A stretch of 7,657 bases of DNA, from the NCBI GenBank assembly GCA_009782975.1, contig WRIA01000019.1, positions 1-7,657 on the forward strand, written 5' to 3'. The notes below the pieces were generated by a model. That model saw nothing but the letters and a program-made list of their open reading frames with translations. It was not told the origin of the DNA and did no database searches. Shown piece by piece: positions 5,251-7,657 of this stretch. The position numbers and the translations under genes were made by a program. Within the stretch, counting starts at the first letter, position 1; each line of letters opens with the position of its first letter. The stretch is from Clostridiales bacterium (GTDB lineage: Bacteria > Bacillota_B > Dehalobacteriia > UBA4068).

Positions 5251-5820
5251 TTACCGGTTAAACTCCTTTACCAACAGCACATCCCCGTTCGGCCCGTAAT
5301 CTCCGTCCCCGTAAACCGGCATATATTCGCTCAATAAAAAATCCTTGGGCGATCTGCCGGTTTTTACGAACCCTGCCTTATTATAGGCCCTTATGGCCCG
5401 CGTATTCTTTACGGAGGGCCTCATTATCAACTCGTTTATACCTATTTCCTTACGCAGATATTCCCCAAGGGCAACGATAGCGTCCGGCCCGTAACCTTTG
5501 CCGCAATTACTTTCGCTGTCCATCCATATATCCAGTTCGGATTTATGCGGTTGCAGGTGAAAGGAGGCGTAGCTTATAAAGCCCACCGGCCCGGCCTTGG
5601 AATGTATTATAAATCCCCTTCCGTCTTTTGGGCGGGAGCCGGTAAAATAGTAATCCTCGTAACCGCTAAAAAACTCTTCCCCCGTTGCAACCGGCGCTTC
5701 GGGATAATCGGGCGGGCCGGCATGAGATTTTGTTATCTCCGAGCAAAAGCACCATTCATATACCTTTTGTTTGTCGTTTAGTGTAGCCGGTATCAATTCT
5801 ACCTTGTTGCCTTTAATCAC
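5251..5820 (-). CDS. GNAT-family N-acetyltransferase (RimJ/RimL or AAC(6')-like)
   Basis: A 189-residue GNAT acetyltransferase. The core has GPVGFISYASF (77-87, strands before motif A), ELDIWMDSE (95-103) and CGKGYGPDA (106-114), which is the R/Q-x-x-G-x-G/A pyrophosphate-binding loop for acetyl-CoA. It ends with NTRAIRAYNKAGFVKTG (139-155), the typical motif B. The N-terminal half (VELIPATLNDKQKVYEWCF) is typical of the RimJ/RimL and AAC(6') branches, which act on ribosomal-protein N-termini or small amines. I cannot choose the substrate. The start is GTG at 5820, backed by a perfect AAGGAGGT (5828-5835) 7 bases upstream. It is a single-gene unit bracketed by two paired parS modules (5193-5249 and 5898-5952). 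Confidence 0.88.
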   Translation of the reverse strand: MIKGNKVELIPATLNDKQKVYEWCFCSEITKSHAGPPDYPEAPVATGEEFFSGYEDYYFTGSRPKDGRGFIIHSKAGPVGFISYASFHLQPHKSELDIWMDSESNCGKGYGPDAIVALGEYLRKEIGINELIMRPSVKNTRAIRAYNKAGFVKTGRSPKDFLLSEYMPVYGDGDYGPNGDVLLVKEFNR

Positions 5821-5846
5821 AACGCAGACCTCCTTAACGTATTGCG

Positions 5847-5864
5847 GGCCGCGGTATAGCGGCC
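5847..5864. other. small GC-rich hairpin in the acetyltransferase leader
   Basis: GGCCGC (5847-5852) pairs with GCGGCC (5859-5864) around a 6-base loop. On the plus strand TTTT follows, resembling a short terminator, but no plus-strand gene ends here. On the minus strand it falls upstream of the acetyltransferase ribosome binding site and would be in its 5' leader. Function is unclear. Confidence 0.4.
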
Positions 5865-5897
5865 TTTTGTACTCTCGTTTACATCAATATTCTTCAA

Positions 5898-5913
5898 TGT
5901 TTCACGTGAAACA
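5898..5913. other. parS: parS site 8
   Basis: An exact TGTTTCACGTGAAACA. It is the only copy where the flanking ATG/CAT extension is not symmetrical (ends in G). It is paired with site 9 at 39 bp and lies 78 bases upstream of the acetyltransferase start. Confidence 0.93.
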
Positions 5914-5936
5914 GCGCCCAGCCCTTTTACTATGAA

Positions 5937-5952
5937 TGTTTCACGTGAAACA
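5937..5952. other. parS: parS site 9
   Basis: An exact TGTTTCACGTGAAACA, the copy nearest parB, 61 bases beyond its stop. It is paired with site 8 through a 23-base spacer that shares CCCAGCCCTTTT with the spacer between sites 6 and 7. Confidence 0.93.
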
Positions 5953-5966
5953 TACGGGTGTATCGG

Positions 5967-6005
5967 ATATAGGCAAGGACGGCCAAAAGCCGCCCTTGCC
6001 TATAT
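5967..6005 (-). terminator. probable terminator hairpin after parB
   Basis: A 17-bp stem pairs 5967-5983 with 5989-6005 around a 5-base loop, with one internal G-U wobble in the minus-strand RNA. It begins 8 bases after the parB stop, as expected for the end of the parAB operon. There is no clean T tract on the minus strand, so termination may be incomplete or the hairpin may serve as an mRNA 3' end. Confidence 0.65.
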
Positions 6006-6013
6006 ATTTGCCC

Positions 6014-6904
6014 TTACAGCGTATCTTCCAGCAGGCTATCCAGTATGCGCTGCAAATCGTCCTCGCTGTAATAATCTATAACTATCTTTCCGCGCCCCTT
6101 TTTATCGTAAACCGCCACCTTTACCCCCCACAGATCCTTAAGGCGGCGGGCTATATCCGCAAAAACGGGGTGATGCGGCGGGGCCGGTTTTTTGGCCTTC
6201 TCCGCCAAAGGGGCTTCCCGCAGTTCCTGCGCCAACTGCTCGGCCTGACGCACGCTAAGGCCATCCTTTACTATGCGCCCCGCCAAAAAGGCCCGTTTTT
6301 CCTCGTCCGCCAAAGAGAGCAGTGCCCTGGCATGACCGGCGGAGATAAGGCCCTGGCGCAGCAAAGATTGAAACTGGGGGGCCAGGTTTAAAAGACGCAG
6401 CGTATTGGTAACATGAGAGCGGCTTTTGCCAAGCCGGGCCGCCAGTTCGTCCTGGGTATAATTATACTGATCCAGCAGATCCCGGTAGGCCTGGGCCTCC
6501 TCCAAGGGCAGCAGGTTCTCGCGCTGGATATTTTCTATAAGGGAAAGCTCCTGCAACTGTTGCTGCTCCATGCTGCGGATGATACAGGATATCTTTATCA
6601 AACCTATACTCCGGGCCGCGCGCCAGCGCCGCTCTCCGGCAATGATGATATAGCCGCCCCCGGAGGCCTCCGTAACCACCAGCGGCTGCAATAATCCGTA
6701 CTCTTTTATGGAGATAGCCAGCTCCGCCAGTTTTTCCTCGTCAAAAAAGCGGCGCGGCTGATGAGGATTGGGCTTAATCAGGCTTATATCCAGCGCAAGG
6801 ACGCTTTCGCTGCCGGTCTTATCCACGGCCAAAAAGGCCGGCGTTTCCGGCAGCAGAGCGGCCAGGCCCTTGCCTAATCCCCGCTGGGGCTTTTTATCGT
6901 TCAT
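6014..6904 (-). CDS. parB: chromosome-partitioning protein ParB (Spo0J), CTPase clamp
   Basis: A 296-residue chromosomal ParB/Spo0J of full family length. The N-terminal RGLGKGLAALLPE (8-20) is the segment that contacts and stimulates ParA. NPHQPRRFF (46-54), GERRWRAA (90-97, the CTP-binding arginine motif) and ENIQREN (124-130) are the CTPase signatures. The helix-turn-helix TQDELAARLGKSRSHVTNTLRLL (150-172) recognises parS. The C-terminal 245-296 forms the dimerisation domain. ParB loads at parS, closes into a clamp with CTP and slides along DNA to build the partition complex. Start ATG 6904 has GGAGG (6915-6919), inside the last codons of parA, 10 bases away. The parA stop is separated from the start by three bases, so the two are co-translated in one operon. 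Nine parS targets lie immediately downstream. Confidence 0.97.
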   Translation of the reverse strand: MNDKKPQRGLGKGLAALLPETPAFLAVDKTGSESVLALDISLIKPNPHQPRRFFDEEKLAELAISIKEYGLLQPLVVTEASGGGYIIIAGERRWRAARSIGLIKISCIIRSMEQQQLQELSLIENIQRENLLPLEEAQAYRDLLDQYNYTQDELAARLGKSRSHVTNTLRLLNLAPQFQSLLRQGLISAGHARALLSLADEEKRAFLAGRIVKDGLSVRQAEQLAQELREAPLAEKAKKPAPPHHPVFADIARRLKDLWGVKVAVYDKKGRGKIVIDYYSEDDLQRILDSLLEDTL

Positions 6905-6907
6905 TTT

Positions 6908-7657
6908 CTATTCGCCTCCGTTTTCCCGCTGGCCCAGGGGCGCTTTGCCGTTCCTGGCCAAAAATTCCCCGGCCAGCAAAGCGTATTGCTGCGCTCCCTT
7001 GGATTTTGGGTCATAATAGATAACCGGCATACCGTGGCTGGGCGCTTCGGAAAGGCGTATGCTGCGATGTATCATCACATCATATACGCGATGGCGGAAA
7101 AAATCGCGCATTTCCGCCGCCACCTGCACGGAAAGGTTGGTACGCGGGTCGTACATGGTAAGCAGTACGCCCTCTATGGCCAGTTCTGGGTTAAGGTTTC
7201 CCCGCACCAGCTCCAAAGTGGAAAGTAACTGACTTATGCCCTCCAGGGCGTAGTATTCGCATTGCAGGGGTATAAGCACGCTATCGGCGGCGGTAAGGGC
7301 GTTTACGGTAAGCAGCCCCAGGGAAGGCGGGCAATCTATAAAAATAAAATCGTATTCCTGCCTTTCGGCAGCCAGGGCGCGCTTTATGCGGCTTTCCCGG
7401 GATATGGCCGGTACCAGCTCTACCTCCGCGCCGGCCAGTTGTATGGTGGAAGGCAGCAGCATAAAGCCCTCGTAAGGAGTGGGTATGGTCACGGAGCTTG
7501 CCGGAACATCATTTATAAGCACATCGTATATGCAATGCTCTATTTGCCTGCGTTCCAGCCCCAGGCCGCTGGTAGCGTTGCCTTGGGGGTCCATATCCAC
7601 CAGCAGTATTTTTTGCCCAAGGCGGGCCAGCATAGCCCCAAGGCTTACGGCGGTTGT
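6908..7657 (-). CDS. parA: chromosome-partitioning ATPase ParA (Soj), 5' end missing
   Basis: This ParA/Soj is truncated by the window edge. The frame runs to 7657 and its first codons read TTAVSLGAMLARLG, so the preceding Walker A (KGGVGK) and about 16 N-terminal residues lie beyond the window. A downstream ATG at 7631-7633 is internal, not the start. LVDMDPQGNATSGLG (window residues 19-33) is the Walker A' region. FIFIDCPPSLGLLTVNAL is the Walker B region. CEYYALEGISQLL and SEAPSHGMPVIYYDPKSKGA are conserved C-terminal ParA segments. ParA dimerises with ATP on nucleoid DNA, and ParB stimulates its hydrolysis to drive origin segregation. It is the first of the two genes, ending three bases before parB. 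The promoter is outside. Confidence 0.97.
   Translation of the reverse strand, partial: TTAVSLGAMLARLGQKILLVDMDPQGNATSGLGLERRQIEHCIYDVLINDVPASSVTIPTPYEGFMLLPSTIQLAGAEVELVPAISRESRIKRALAAERQEYDFIFIDCPPSLGLLTVNALTAADSVLIPLQCEYYALEGISQLLSTLELVRGNLNPELAIEGVLLTMYDPRTNLSVQVAAEMRDFFRHRVYDVMIHRSIRLSEAPSHGMPVIYYDPKSKGAQQYALLAGEFLARNGKAPLGQRENGGE

Noticed and set aside
7392..7405. CTTTCCCGGGATAT, 12 of 14 matches to the Noc-binding consensus ATTTCCCGGGAAAT
   Set aside because: It is a single copy inside parA coding sequence (around SRES). Noc works through arrays of sites, and coding constraint explains the match.

Overview
The window looks like the origin-proximal region of a Firmicutes chromosome, most likely from the class Clostridia. 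The evidence is a parA-parB (soj-spo0J) operon, strong AGGAGG-type ribosome binding sites, many copies of the Bacillus-type parS palindrome, and envelope proteins of kinds common in Clostridia (copper-amine-oxidase N-terminal repeats with a CAP domain, YvlD/PF04020 membrane protein, small lipoproteins). I cannot name a genus from sequence alone.

Layout. A few C-terminal codons of a plus-strand gene (1-45) are followed by an intrinsic terminator (67-103). Next is a plus-strand META-domain lipoprotein (154-588). A perfect 27-bp inverted repeat (603-667) and the first parS site (670-685) follow. Everything after that is on the minus strand. Reading from the right edge leftwards, in the direction of transcription, the order is: parA (5' end cut off, its first in-window codons being the TT of GKTT), parB, a GNAT acetyltransferase, a mazEF toxin-antitoxin pair, a SAM methyltransferase, a membrane-anchored metallo-beta-lactamase-fold hydrolase, a PF04020 membrane protein with a secreted CAP-domain protein, and a lipoprotein.

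The main observation is the distribution of TGTTTCACGTGAAACA, the ParB-binding parS site. Nine exact 16/16 copies lie in about 5.3 kb. Every minus-strand transcription unit is followed by at least one exact or decayed copy: exact singles or pairs at six boundaries, and a tandem of two degenerate copies at 1361-1392 at the seventh. There are none inside the three obvious two-gene operons (parAB, mazEF, PF04020-CAP). The sites hug the 3' ends of genes, in two cases one base from the stop codon. Two of the paired sites share a homologous spacer and bracket the acetyltransferase gene. This may be a dense centromere that has grown by duplication and collected accessory genes between its sites. It resembles a cassette array in layout, but no recombinase is visible.

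How the genes may work together: ParB would load on these sites as a CTP-dependent clamp, and ParA would segregate the loaded origin. All the intervening accessory genes would then lie inside the ParB-covered zone. That raises the question of whether ParB affects their expression, and whether mazEF stabilises the locus. These are inferences; the sites and gene order are directly visible. No intergenic stretch exceeds 300 bases. The longest are 5821-6013, which holds two parS sites and two hairpins, and 1223-1396, which holds the decayed parS tandem.
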